Shown one piece after another: positions 43,111 to 51,737 of a stretch of DNA of 64,000 bases (its first letter is position 1; each line of letters starts with the position of its first letter). The stretch is taken from assembly GCF_011392115.1 (NCBI RefSeq), contig NZ_JAAJBT010000002.1, forward strand, positions 62,001 through 126,000, read 5' to 3'. Both the position numbers and the translations under genes were made by a program. The stretch comes from Flavobacterium difficile (GTDB lineage Bacteria; Bacteroidota; Bacteroidia; Flavobacteriales; Flavobacteriaceae). The notes under the pieces are model-generated. The model made no database searches. It saw only the letters and a list, made by a program, of their open reading frames with translations, and was not told the DNA's origin.

Positions 43111-44472
43111 TTGAATTTTTTTAAAATAAATAAACTTAATTATCTCTTAATTCATTTGCTTTTAGGAGTCATTATTCATTTTTTTAATTCTTTTGTTTTT
43201 ATTTATTATGCAGTTTTCTTAGTGCTAGGAACTTATTGGGTAGTTAAAAATAATGATAAAGATTTTCAAGTTCTTACTTTATTGCTTTATATTGTTATTT
43301 TGGAAGTCTTGTTTAGAATGAAATCTTCCGGTTCGATGTATGATATAGGTAAATATTCTATAATCTATTTTTGTATTCTTGGATTTAGTTTTAAAAGAAT
43401 TAGTTTAAAAGCTTGGCCCTACTTTTTTATTCTTATCTTATTTATACCCGGAATTATCTTAACTGTAAACACCTTTTTTTTTGAAATAGATGTTAGGAAA
43501 AAAATCATGTTTAATTTGTTAGGTCCTTTTTCATTAATTTTTGCCTCTCTTTATACCTACAACAAAACCTTAACTTTAAATCGTTTGAATGAGTTGTTAT
43601 TCGTTATGGGAGGTCCTTTGATTAGTATTCTTTCTGCTGTAATAATTTATACTCCTTCAAATACTAAAGAGGTTTTTGAAAATACTTCTTCCAATTTTGC
43701 TACTTCTGGTGGTTTTGGTCCTAATCAAATATCTGTTATTTTGGGATTAGGTGCTTTTTTGTTTTTTATCCAGTTTTTTTTTAATAGAAAAGAGAAGCTT
43801 TTTTCCTATGTTTCTTTATTCTTATTCTTTTTGTTCGCTTATCGCGGATTAATAACTTTTTCTAGAGGAGGCGTTTTAACTTCTCTTGCTATGATTCTTG
43901 TTTTTTGTTATGTGGTTTATAACCTTTTGAACAAACCGGCAAGGTCTAAATTTTTAGGTGTTTTTTCAGTATTATTTGTTTTATCTGTAGTTGCTTGGTT
44001 ATTTACTTCTTATCAAACGGGTGGAATGATTGATAAAAGATACAACAATCAGGATGCTGCTGGAAGATTTAAAACGTCGCGACTTTCAGGTAGAGAAGAT
44101 ATTATGGAAACGGATTTGAAATTTTTTTATGAAAATCCGGTTTTTGGTGTTGGCCCAGGAATTAGTGGAATTTTACGTGAAGATGAAGGTATTTATGGGG
44201 CACAAGCACATAGTGAACCTACACGACTTTTAGCTGAACACGGCTCACTTGGTTTAATCATTTTGATATTATTAGTCTTTGTACCCATTTTAAAATACTT
44301 TAGATATAGGTTGTTTCATCATATTTATTTTTTTCCATTTTTAATTTTTTGGGGATTAACCATTAATCATGCCGCTACCCGAATTGTGGCACCTGGTGTA
44401 CTATATGCTTTAACTTTATTAAATGTTTATATTAAAAACGAAGAAGATGAAGATTCTGTATCTGGGCAATAA
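43111..44472 (+). CDS. O-antigen polymerase/ligase-like membrane protein (Wzy/WaaL family)
   Basis: Polytopic inner-membrane protein with about 11 hydrophobic segments in 453 residues. Near the C-terminus SRLSGREDIMETDLKFFYE and PVFGVGPGISG lead into AQAHSEPTRLLAEHGSLGL, the O-antigen ligase-family pattern of a large periplasmic loop with conserved Arg, His and Glu residues. It either polymerises repeat units (Wzy) or ligates finished glycan to an acceptor (WaaL). The only usable start is TTG at 43111, directly after the preceding TAA; the first in-frame ATG comes about 70 residues later, inside the membrane domain. Confidence 0.85.
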   Translation: MNFFKINKLNYLLIHLLLGVIIHFFNSFVFIYYAVFLVLGTYWVVKNNDKDFQVLTLLLYIVILEVLFRMKSSGSMYDIGKYSIIYFCILGFSFKRISLKAWPYFFILILFIPGIILTVNTFFFEIDVRKKIMFNLLGPFSLIFASLYTYNKTLTLNRLNELLFVMGGPLISILSAVIIYTPSNTKEVFENTSSNFATSGGFGPNQISVILGLGAFLFFIQFFFNRKEKLFSYVSLFLFFLFAYRGLITFSRGGVLTSLAMILVFCYVVYNLLNKPARSKFLGVFSVLFVLSVVAWLFTSYQTGGMIDKRYNNQDAAGRFKTSRLSGREDIMETDLKFFYENPVFGVGPGISGILREDEGIYGAQAHSEPTRLLAEHGSLGLIILILLVFVPILKYFRYRLFHHIYFFPFLIFWGLTINHAATRIVAPGVLYALTLLNVYIKNEEDEDSVSGQ

Positions 44473-45451
44473 ACTATCGCAACATGGTGTTAATTTAACC
44501 ACTATTGAAACGTTAGGTACTAATTTGACACAAGCTGGTTTTCATGTTGTTTCGTATTCTTCCATAAAAAATAGTTTCATAAGAATGTTGCATATGTTTT
44601 ACGGGATTTTAAAACATAAAAATGCTAGTTACATTCTCATAGATACTTACAGTACATCGGCTTTTTGGTTTGCTTTTTTTTGTAGTCAACTCGCAAGAGT
44701 TTTAAAAATTAGCTACATTCCAATTCTACATGGAGGAAATTTACCACAAAGATTACTTTCTCATCCTAAATTTTGTAAGTTGATCTTTAAAAATGCTTAT
44801 AAAAATGTTTCGCCTTCAACCTATTTAAAACATCATTTTGATGCTTTCGGAGTAACTAATGTAATTTGCATCCCAAATAGTGTAAATTTAATGGATTATC
44901 ACTATTTAGAAAGATCAAATTTTAGTCCGAAATTATTGTGGGTTCGCGCTTTTTCAACCATTTATAATCCTAAAATGGCGATTGATGTTTTGAATCTTCT
45001 ACAAAAAAAATTTCCAGAGGCTACATTAACAATGGTTGGTCCGGATAAAGACGGAAGTTTACTTGAAACCAAAAACTATGCAGCCACACTAAATTTAACG
45101 GTAAACTTTACTGGGAAATTATCAAAATCTGAATGGACAGCTTTAGCTCAAGCACACGATTTTTTTATCAATACAACGCATTTTGATAACACGCCGGTTA
45201 GTGTAATTGAAGCCATGGCTTTGGGTTTGCCTGTTTTTTCAACCAATGTTGGCGGAATTCCTTTTTTAATTTCGCACCAAAAAAATGGGTTTTTAGTTCC
45301 TGATTCTGACGCTAATGAAATGGCTAAACAAATTGAAAATAGTATTTTGTTTCCCGTAAAAACAATGGAAGTGGTACACAATGCTAAAACTTTTGTAGGA
45401 TTATTTGATTGGAAAGTTGTGAAAAATGAATGGATGGATATATTAAGATAG
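44447..45451 (+). CDS. Glycosyltransferase family 4
   Basis: GT-B glycosyltransferase. From ATG 44447 it begins MKILYLGNKLSQHGVNLTTI, the expected first beta strand; an ATG eight codons earlier lies deeper inside the preceding gene. IPILHGGNLPQRLL and VSPSTYLKHHFDAFGV are in the N-terminal half. LLWVRAFSTIYNPKMAIDVL, FINTTHFDNTPVSVIEAMAL and GLPVFSTNVGGIPFLI form the donor half. 334 residues. It overlaps the polymerase gene by 26 bases. It is the last glycosyltransferase of the block. Confidence 0.88.
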   Translation: MKILYLGNKLSQHGVNLTTIETLGTNLTQAGFHVVSYSSIKNSFIRMLHMFYGILKHKNASYILIDTYSTSAFWFAFFCSQLARVLKISYIPILHGGNLPQRLLSHPKFCKLIFKNAYKNVSPSTYLKHHFDAFGVTNVICIPNSVNLMDYHYLERSNFSPKLLWVRAFSTIYNPKMAIDVLNLLQKKFPEATLTMVGPDKDGSLLETKNYAATLNLTVNFTGKLSKSEWTALAQAHDFFINTTHFDNTPVSVIEAMALGLPVFSTNVGGIPFLISHQKNGFLVPDSDANEMAKQIENSILFPVKTMEVVHNAKTFVGLFDWKVVKNEWMDILR

Positions 45452-45461
45452 TTTCGTAAAA

Positions 45462-45469
45462 TATATTTG
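45462..45469 (+). promoter_or_regulatory. -7 element before the second initiating transferase
   Basis: TATATTTG, an exact TAnnTTTG match, in the 62-base gap before the gene at 45514 (44 bases upstream of its start). No clear -33 element. It may allow separate control of the second initiating enzyme. Confidence 0.5.
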
Positions 45470-45513
45470 TTTTTCTCTATTTAATTAGTACATTTAATTT
45501 CCAAATTGAAGCA

Positions 45514-46896
45514 ATGCCTAAACCTTATAAAAAACATTTCGAAATTTCTGAACGTAAAGTACTTTTGCGTTTCTTTGATGTGTTTTTTGTTGTAGGCTTC
45601 CTGTTTTTAACTCATGTTGGTACAGATTTAAAATATTTTTCTGAATTATCTCTTTCTTATTATTGGATTGCTGTACTAGCTGTATATATTAACTTATTAG
45701 GAACTGTTTTCGAAATGTATAATTTAGTAATTGTTAGTTTTGCTAACAAAATTACTAAAGGCTTGTTGTTAACTTCTTTTTTTACCACGCTATTTTTCAT
45801 TTTTACACCAATTATAACGCCTTCTTTTCCAAAAAAAAGAATAGAATTGTTTTTACTTTTTCTAATTATTTTAACTGCTTTAACCTTTTGGAGATTAATT
45901 TATATTTATTTGTTAGCTTCAAGAAGATTTTACAAACCCATTGTTTTAGTTTGTAGAAGTAAAGATTTTCTGAAATTATCAAGAGAATTAATTATTAACG
46001 ATCCTCACATTCGAATTGTAAAATATATTGATGTCGATTATAATAATCAAATTAGTGATTCACAACTATCTCAGCTAAGTCTGAATGAAATTGATGGTTT
46101 TTTAGCTGAAAATTTTGTTTCGGAAATTGTTATTGCCAACGATTCTAAAAATACATCCATAGAAATTTATAATAAACTTTTAGAAATAGCGGAAAACGGT
46201 ATTCCCATTACTCAATATGAAGATGTTTATGAAGAGTTAACGAACCGAATTCCCCTTCATTTGAAAGACAAATCGTTATACAAATTCTTTCCTTTTTCCA
46301 AAAAACAAAATCGCCTCTATTTGATTTTAGTGCGTATTATTGATGTTTTGGTTTCTTTACTCGGACTTACGGTATTGCTTTTCATTTCACCTTTGATTTG
46401 GTTTTTTAATTTAGTTTGGAATAAAGGTCCATTTTTGTTCCACCAAGAGCGTATTGGGAGAAAAGAAGTGCCCTTTCAAATTTACAAATTGCGAACAATG
46501 ATTGTAAATGCCGAGCAAAATGGTGCTGTATTTGCGACTGCTAATGATAGTAGAATTACACCTTTTGGTAAGTTATTACGAAAAACAAGGATTGATGAAT
46601 TTCCTCAATTTATTAATGTGCTAAAAGGGGAGATGTCAATTATTGGTCCCCGTCCGGAAAGAAAAGTTTTTGTAGATCAGATAGCTAATGAAATTCCTCT
46701 TTATCATACCCGACATATTGTAAAACCTGGATTAACGGGTTGGGCACAAATTAACTATCCGTATGGTGAAACTTTAGATGATAGTTTAATGAAGTTGGAA
46801 TACGATTTGTATTATATAAAGCATAGAACTATTTTTCTAGATATTAACATTGCCGTAAAAACTTTTGGCACTATTTTGTACATGAAAGGACAATAA
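45514..46896 (+). CDS. Polyprenyl sugar-phosphate transferase, WcaJ/WbaP type
   Basis: Large initiating phosphoglycosyl transferase that loads a hexose-1-phosphate onto undecaprenyl phosphate. Four N-terminal hydrophobic helices (about residues 18-140), a CoA-binding-like soluble domain (about 145-255), then a membrane re-entrant helix and the catalytic domain: QIYKLRTMIVNAEQNGAVFA, RKTRIDEFPQFINVLKGEMS with the Asp-Glu dyad, SIIGPRPERKVF and KPGLTGWAQINYPYG. 460 residues, standard for the family. It shares its catalytic core with the small PglC-like enzyme at 1480 but has a different N-terminal architecture, implying a second primer sugar, usually glucose or galactose. Confidence 0.92.
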   Translation: MPKPYKKHFEISERKVLLRFFDVFFVVGFLFLTHVGTDLKYFSELSLSYYWIAVLAVYINLLGTVFEMYNLVIVSFANKITKGLLLTSFFTTLFFIFTPIITPSFPKKRIELFLLFLIILTALTFWRLIYIYLLASRRFYKPIVLVCRSKDFLKLSRELIINDPHIRIVKYIDVDYNNQISDSQLSQLSLNEIDGFLAENFVSEIVIANDSKNTSIEIYNKLLEIAENGIPITQYEDVYEELTNRIPLHLKDKSLYKFFPFSKKQNRLYLILVRIIDVLVSLLGLTVLLFISPLIWFFNLVWNKGPFLFHQERIGRKEVPFQIYKLRTMIVNAEQNGAVFATANDSRITPFGKLLRKTRIDEFPQFINVLKGEMSIIGPRPERKVFVDQIANEIPLYHTRHIVKPGLTGWAQINYPYGETLDDSLMKLEYDLYYIKHRTIFLDINIAVKTFGTILYMKGQ

Positions 46897-47085
46897 GTTT
46901 CTTTTTTCGTCTCTCTTTTTATCGATTTTTGAGTGTTTTTCAACTGATATTTAAAAATAATTATCAACATTTTTATTTTTATAAAGAGTTGTTAGTCAAT
47001 GCTATTGTGCTTGTTTCTACTTGTTTTGTTCTTCTTAATAAAATGTTAACAACTTGGTTTTCAGAAAAATAATAAAAAATTGATG

Positions 47086-47093
47086 TATCTTTG
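47086..47093 (+). promoter_or_regulatory. -7 element before the lysozyme-like gene
   Basis: TATCTTTG, an exact TAnnTTTG match, about 90 bases before the ATG at 47184. The rest of the 287-base gap (46897-47183) is AT-rich with no RNA gene that I can see. Confidence 0.6.
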
Positions 47094-47103
47094 CACCGTT
47101 AAT

Positions 47104-47170
47104 TCAATTGGAGTTGTCTGATTTATGTCAATCAAACACGTTGTTAAAAATTCTTTTTTTACCCAATTGA
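47104..47170 (+). promoter_or_regulatory. 5-prime leader bracketed by an 8-bp inverted repeat
   Basis: TCAATTGG at 47104-47111 pairs with CCAATTGA at 47163-47170, enclosing 51 bases that include a smaller GATT...AATC pair. The element begins about ten bases after the -7 box and ends 13 bases before the start codon, so it would fold in the mRNA leader. Function unknown. Confidence 0.4.
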
Positions 47171-47183
47171 GAAATAAATTTAC

Positions 47184-47822
47184 ATGAGAAAAGACATTTT
47201 TTATTTTGGAGTAGCCATTGCATTTATTGCCGTAATTAGTTCAGGTTTTAGTGCATTGAAAGAAGATTCAGTAGATGGGTTTCATTTAGAAGAAACAGAA
47301 GTTTATGATTATCGAGTTCCTTCAAAAGACGAATCTGAAAAATTAAGTTTTACCATTCCTTATACCGGAAAAACTTTAATCGGATTCAAGCAAGCATTAG
47401 CAGTAAAAGAATCTGCAGGGATTTATGATTTAGTTAATGCTTACGGTTACATGGGTAAATACCAATTCGGAAGAAGCACATTGAGAAATGTAGGTGTTTA
47501 CGATTTTAAAAATTTCCTTAAAAATCCAGCTTTACAAGAAGAAGCTATTGAAGCATTACTTAGCATCAATAAATGGGAATTAAGAAAAGAAATTAGAAAT
47601 TACTCTGGACGCGTAATAAACGGTATCAAAATTACAGAATCAGGTTTATTAGCTGCAGCACATTTAGCAGGAGCAAGTTCAGTAAAAACGTATTTGCGAA
47701 GTAATGGTAAAAACGGTTTTAAAGATGGTTTTGGAACTTCTTTGAAGTCGTACATTAAAAGATTTAATGGTTACGATACTTCAACTATTTATCCCAACAG
47801 ATTCGCAAAAGTTACTCTTTAA
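47184..47822 (+). CDS. Exported lysozyme/transglycosylase-like protein
   Basis: An N-terminal signal or anchor (residues 1-24) precedes a soluble domain. FKQALAVKESAGIYDLVNAY followed by GYMGKYQFGRSTL (about residues 68-100) resembles the lysozyme-fold lytic transglycosylase pattern, in which a Glu (here in KESAG) precedes a GxYQ-like segment. The helical remainder (LLAAAHLAGASSVKTYL) fits that fold. Similar flavobacterial proteins are often annotated as peptidoglycan-binding. 212 residues. Its stop overlaps the stop of the convergent gene by four bases. Enzymatic activity is inferred from the pattern only. Confidence 0.65.
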   Translation: MRKDIFYFGVAIAFIAVISSGFSALKEDSVDGFHLEETEVYDYRVPSKDESEKLSFTIPYTGKTLIGFKQALAVKESAGIYDLVNAYGYMGKYQFGRSTLRNVGVYDFKNFLKNPALQEEAIEALLSINKWELRKEIRNYSGRVINGIKITESGLLAAAHLAGASSVKTYLRSNGKNGFKDGFGTSLKSYIKRFNGYDTSTIYPNRFAKVTL

Positions 47823-48556
47823 TTTTTTTGAATTACAAAAATACAAGGTCGGTTGTGTAAATCGACCTTTTGTTTTTTCCAGTCGTTAACCGTTTTGGTT
47901 TTAATAAATTCTGTTGGTAATGTGATGTCACAAGCGACACATAAATTTGTTTGTGGATGGAGTGTTCCTAAGATATCTTCTAAAAATTTATTGTTTCTAT
48001 AAGGGGTTTCCATGAAAATTTGTGCCTGATTTTTCTCTTGCGACCATTTTTCTAAATTTCGCAAGGCACTTTTCTTTTCGTTTTTATCAATTGGCAAATA
48101 ACCAGTAAAAGCAAAACTTTGTCCGTTCATACCGCTAGCCATTAAAGCTAATAATATAGAACTCGGTCCAACTAAAGGTACTACTTTAATTCCTTTTTCA
48201 TGCGCAAGTTTTACAATTACCGCACCAGGATCTGCAACTCCAGGACATCCAGCTTCGCTCATTAACCCTACATTAATTCCGTTTAACAAGGGCTTTATCA
48301 TTTCGTAATGCTCACTAACTTCGGTATGCTTGTTTAATTCAAAAAGTGTTAAAGTTGCTTGAATTTTCTCAGGTGCTATGCTTTTTATAAACTTTCGGGC
48401 TGTTTTACCATGCTCCACTATATAATGGTCTATTGCATCCACACAATTTTTTACTTGAGCAGGAATTACGTCAAATGGATTTATTGTAATTTCTCCAGGA
48501 TTAGATAAAGTACAAGGAATTAAATATAATGTTCCTAGTTTTGCGGATGTGCTCAT
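47819..48556 (-). CDS. Tetrapyrrole-methylase-fold SAM methyltransferase (RsmI-like)
   Basis: Member of the family that 2-prime-O-methylates C1402 of 16S rRNA. It starts GTLYLIPCTLSNPGEI; the N-terminal segment is longer and less canonical than in E. coli RsmI. GLMSEAGCPGVADPGAVIV (about residues 97-115), VPLVGPSSILLALMASGMNG and FMETPYRNNKFLEDIL are the family blocks. 245 residues against about 286 in RsmI; flavobacteria often carry this shorter paralog besides a true RsmI, so the rRNA role is tentative. It is the third gene of the dnaA operon (18-base gap) and converges on the previous gene with overlapping stops. Confidence 0.8.
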   Translation of the reverse strand: MSTSAKLGTLYLIPCTLSNPGEITINPFDVIPAQVKNCVDAIDHYIVEHGKTARKFIKSIAPEKIQATLTLFELNKHTEVSEHYEMIKPLLNGINVGLMSEAGCPGVADPGAVIVKLAHEKGIKVVPLVGPSSILLALMASGMNGQSFAFTGYLPIDKNEKKSALRNLEKWSQEKNQAQIFMETPYRNNKFLEDILGTLHPQTNLCVACDITLPTEFIKTKTVNDWKKQKVDLHNRPCIFVIQKN

Positions 48557-48574
48557 TGTTGTGTTGTATAAATT

Positions 48575-49030
48575 TTATGCTTTTATTTTAGCTGCAATTG
48601 CTTCACAAACTTCGTCTAATAATTTGTAAACGTGTTCAAAACCATCCATTTCACCATAATAGGGATCTGGAACTTCTAAATTTTTATTAGGATGTAATTC
48701 GTTTAAAATTACTTTTACTTTTTGTTTGGCTTCTTCATTTGGTGCTATTGCCATTACATTTTTGTAGTTAGACGTATCCATTACATAAATATAATCGAAA
48801 GTTTCGAAATCTGATGTAGTGATTTGCCGGCATTTTTGTTGACTAATGTCTACGCCAAATTTTTTTGCCACTGCTATGGAACGTTTGTCTGGAGCTGAAC
48901 CCACATGATAATTAGCCGTTCCGGCACTATCTACAATATAATTATTAGGAAGTTTTGCTTTTAAAATACCTTCTGCTAATGGAGAGCGACAAATGTTGCC
49001 TAAACAAACCATTAAAACTTTCACAGACAT
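48575..49030 (-). CDS. Low-molecular-weight protein tyrosine phosphatase
   Basis: Cytosolic LMW-PTP. The active-site loop MVCLGNICRSPLAEGIL (Cys-x5-Arg-Ser, residues 7-23) is intact, and the general acid Asp lies in VPDPYYGEMDGFEHVYKLL near the C-terminus. 151 residues, standard length. It starts 2 bases after the dnaA stop, so it belongs to the dnaA operon. It could dephosphorylate the Wzc-type kinase encoded 40 kb away or another phosphotyrosine protein; its operon context gives no direct link to capsule control. Confidence 0.93.
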   Translation of the reverse strand: MSVKVLMVCLGNICRSPLAEGILKAKLPNNYIVDSAGTANYHVGSAPDKRSIAVAKKFGVDISQQKCRQITTSDFETFDYIYVMDTSNYKNVMAIAPNEEAKQKVKVILNELHPNKNLEVPDPYYGEMDGFEHVYKLLDEVCEAIAAKIKA

Positions 49031-49032
49031 GT

Positions 49033-50463
49033 TTAAATGCTTAGCTTTTTGTTGATGTCTTCTACAAACTTTTTGAATTGTTTGTCTGTAGCTACTAAGT
49101 TGTCTACCGTTTTTACAGCATGTAAAACCGTAGCATGATCTCTATCGCCAATTTGCGAGCCAATATTAGCTAAAGATGCTTTCGTAAATTTCTTAGAAAA
49201 ATACATGGCCAATTGACGTGCTTGTACTATATGACGCTTTCTTGTTTTCGATTTTAATGTTTCTGTATCCAATTGAAAATAGTCTGAAACTACTTTTTGA
49301 ATGTAATCGATAGAAATTTCGCGTTTGATATTTTTTACAAACTTTTCTACAACTTGTTTGGCTAATTCTAAGTTTACTTCACGTTTGTTGAAAGAAGATT
49401 GTGCAATTAATGAAATAATAGCCCCTTCTAATTCTCTAACATTTGATTTTATGTGTTTGGCTACGTATTCTAAGATTTCTTCTGGCATTTCTACACCATC
49501 TCTGTACAAAATATTTCTTAAGATGGAAATTCTTGTTTCGTAATCTGGTTGGTGTAATTCTGCTGATAATCCCCATTTGAAACGAGATAACAAACGCTGT
49601 TCAATATCTTGCATGTCAACAGGAGCTTTGTCAGAAGTTAAGATTACTTGCTTGCCGTTTTGATGTAAGTAGTTGAAAATGTGAAAAAATACATCTTGTG
49701 TTCCTGCTTTTCCAGATAAAAATTGTACGTCATCAATAATTAATACGTCAATTAGTTGATAGAAGTGAATGAAATCATTTCTCGTGTTTTTCTTTACGGA
49801 TTCGATGTATTGTTGTGTGAAAATTTCAGCAGAAATATACAAGACTGTTTTTTCTGGAAATTTATCTTTTATTTCTACTCCAATTGCGTGCGCCAAATGT
49901 GTTTTACCTAATCCCACCCCACCGAAAATTAATAACGGGTTAAAAGATGTACCACCTGGCTTATTGGCAACAGCCATACCAGCACTTCTTGACAATCTGT
50001 TAGAATCACCTTCTAAGAAATTATCAAAACTATAATTAGCATTTAATTGAGATTCAATTTTTACATTTCGGATACCAGGAATGATAAACGGATTTTTTAA
50101 TTCCGGATTTTTGTTAACAACTGGTACGTCTATTTCTTGCGTTTTAACTGAACTACGTTGCGTACTAGGAATTTGCTCTGTAAATGGAAGTTTATTCCCA
50201 TATGTGTTTTCCATTTTAATTTTATACACTAGCTTTGCCTGGTTTCCAAGTTCTTTAGTTAATGCTGTTTTTAAAATGATTACATAATGCTCTTCAAGCC
50301 ACTCGTAAAAAAACTTACTAGGCACTTGAATGTGTAAAGCATTGTCTTCTGTTAGGTTAATTGCCACAATCGGTTCAAACCAAGTTTTGTAGGCTTGTTC
50401 CTGAATGTTGTCCTTTATAAAGGACAGACAATTATTCCAAACAGATTTTGCTGCTTTAGTCAT
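49033..50463 (-). CDS. dnaA: Chromosomal replication initiator DnaA
   Basis: Full-length initiator (476 residues). Domain I starts MTKAAKSVWNNCLSFIKDN. A linker is followed by the AAA+ domain with Walker A FGGVGLGKTHLAHAIG, Walker B VLIIDDVQFLSGK, sensor I in QVILTSDKAP and an arginine-finger region in IEQRLLSRFKWG. Domain IV carries the DNA-binding signature GDRDHATVLHAVKTV. First gene of a - strand operon with the phosphatase and methyltransferase. Upstream (50464-50690) is 227 bases of AT-rich DNA with one DnaA-box-like TGTTGATAA at 50526 and a TAnnTTTG-type element (complement of 50622-50629); this is too little to call an origin. Confidence 0.98.
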   Translation of the reverse strand: MTKAAKSVWNNCLSFIKDNIQEQAYKTWFEPIVAINLTEDNALHIQVPSKFFYEWLEEHYVIILKTALTKELGNQAKLVYKIKMENTYGNKLPFTEQIPSTQRSSVKTQEIDVPVVNKNPELKNPFIIPGIRNVKIESQLNANYSFDNFLEGDSNRLSRSAGMAVANKPGGTSFNPLLIFGGVGLGKTHLAHAIGVEIKDKFPEKTVLYISAEIFTQQYIESVKKNTRNDFIHFYQLIDVLIIDDVQFLSGKAGTQDVFFHIFNYLHQNGKQVILTSDKAPVDMQDIEQRLLSRFKWGLSAELHQPDYETRISILRNILYRDGVEMPEEILEYVAKHIKSNVRELEGAIISLIAQSSFNKREVNLELAKQVVEKFVKNIKREISIDYIQKVVSDYFQLDTETLKSKTRKRHIVQARQLAMYFSKKFTKASLANIGSQIGDRDHATVLHAVKTVDNLVATDKQFKKFVEDINKKLSI

Positions 50464-50690
50464 AGTTTATTGTTTTTTTATAGTTTTTGTAGTCTAATTC
50501 AGAATAAAAAACTTAGCAATAATTATGTTGATAAGTCTTTCATAATAGGAAGGCAAATATGTGAACAATTTTCTGTAAAAAAAAACAATTTGCTATTGTA
50601 ATTTAAAAAATATTGTTGTAAACAAAATTAAGACTTGTTTAATATTTTCTTAACATTAAATTTAACGATTTATAAATAAAAAAAAATGGT

Positions 50691-51095
50691 ATGAAAGAGC
50701 ATGAATTTACGGTACGGGTTCGGTACGCAGAAACCGATCAAATGGGCGTGGTGTATCACGGAAATTACGCGCAATACTTCGAAATGGGTAGGGTTGAGTG
50801 GTTAAGAAATCTTGGAGTTTCTTACAAATGGATGGAAGAAAATGGCGTAATGCTTCCGGTAGTTTCCTTACAAATGGACTATAAAAAACCTGCACGATAT
50901 GACGATTTATTACGCGTAAAAACGATCTTAAAAAGTCAGACTTCTGTGAAGATAGAATTTGATTATGAAATATATAATGAGGAAAATCACTTGTTAACAA
51001 CTGGTTATTCCATGTTGGTTTTTGTCGATATGAAATCGGGCAGACCGATGCTTCCTCCTTCTTATGTTTCAGAAAAAATTGAACAGGTTTTGTAG
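50691..51095 (+). CDS. Acyl-CoA thioesterase, YbgC/4-hydroxybenzoyl-CoA thioesterase family
   Basis: Hot-dog-fold thioesterase. VRYAETDQMGVVYHGNYAQY (about residues 9-28) contains the catalytic Asp and the HGNY signature; FEMGRVEWLRNLG follows. 134 residues, normal length, cytoplasmic. It is divergent from dnaA, a common neighbour arrangement in flavobacteria. The substrate is probably a short or medium acyl-CoA; YbgC homologs act with the Tol-Pal system in Proteobacteria, but no tol genes are nearby here. It converges on yigZ with a 16-base gap. Confidence 0.92.
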   Translation: MKEHEFTVRVRYAETDQMGVVYHGNYAQYFEMGRVEWLRNLGVSYKWMEENGVMLPVVSLQMDYKKPARYDDLLRVKTILKSQTSVKIEFDYEIYNEENHLLTTGYSMLVFVDMKSGRPMLPPSYVSEKIEQVL

Positions 51096-51111
51096 GTTTA
51101 TTTTTTTAGAA

Positions 51112-51735
51112 TTATTCCTCGATTTCCGAAATTTCAATTTCAAATAAATTAGAAAAAATGTCAACTATTTGTTTGGCATTTTTTTTTCTTGTGGCAATTT
51201 CAATTTCACAATTCCATTCCATTTTCTGATTTACAATGTCGAGATTTTTTTCTTTTATTACTCGCATCACTTTATTCATACTTTTATAATCAAAAGTAAT
51301 TTTGAAATGTTTGTCAATTGTTTTTTCAATAATGTTGGCTTCTTCTAAAGTGAGTTGTGCAGTAGTTTTATATGCAGCAATTAATCCTCCAACTCCTAAT
51401 TTTATACCGCCAAAATAGCGAACTACAACCACTAAGATATTTGTAACTTCAAAAGATTGAATTTGTCCGTAAATAGGCATGCCTGCAGAATTATTGGGTT
51501 CGCCATCGTCATTAGCTCTGAATTTAAAAGTTTCCGTGCCAATTTGATAGGCATAACACCAATGGCGTGCCGAAAAATGTTCCTTTTTTAAGTTTTCAAT
51601 GTGAGTTTTTACTTCATTTTCTGAAGTAATCGGAAAGGCGTACCCTATAAATTTGCTGTTTTTTTCTTTAAATAAAATATTCTCAACAGCATTTTCAATC
51701 GTATGATACGTGTCTTTTATTTCTAAATCTTGCAA
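51112..51735 (-). CDS. yigZ: YigZ/IMPACT family protein
   Basis: Member of the conserved UPF0029/IMPACT family. Hallmarks are KNSKFIGYAFPITSENEV, FSARHWCYAYQIG, then RANDDGEPNNSAGMPIYGQI and VVVVRYFGGIKLGVGGLIAA, all intact. 207 residues, full length, with a C-terminal ferredoxin-like domain (FKITFDYKSMNKVMRVI). The molecular role in bacteria is not settled; eukaryotic IMPACT regulates translation through GCN2. Third gene of a ribD-HAD-yigZ operon, 2 bases after the HAD gene. Confidence 0.93.
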   Translation of the reverse strand: MQDLEIKDTYHTIENAVENILFKEKNSKFIGYAFPITSENEVKTHIENLKKEHFSARHWCYAYQIGTETFKFRANDDGEPNNSAGMPIYGQIQSFEVTNILVVVVRYFGGIKLGVGGLIAAYKTTAQLTLEEANIIEKTIDKHFKITFDYKSMNKVMRVIKEKNLDIVNQKMEWNCEIEIATRKKNAKQIVDIFSNLFEIEISEIEE

Positions 51736-51737
51736 TT

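Noticed and set aside
46897-47183. tRNA or small RNA gene in the gap before the lysozyme-like gene
   Set aside because: No cloverleaf or T-loop consensus is visible; only the promoter element and the paired leader can be supported.
50464-50690. Chromosomal origin (oriC) upstream of dnaA
   Set aside because: Only one DnaA-box-like 9-mer (TGTTGATAA at 50526) and one weak variant (TGTGAACAA) are visible, with no box cluster. GC-skew analysis of the whole chromosome would be needed.
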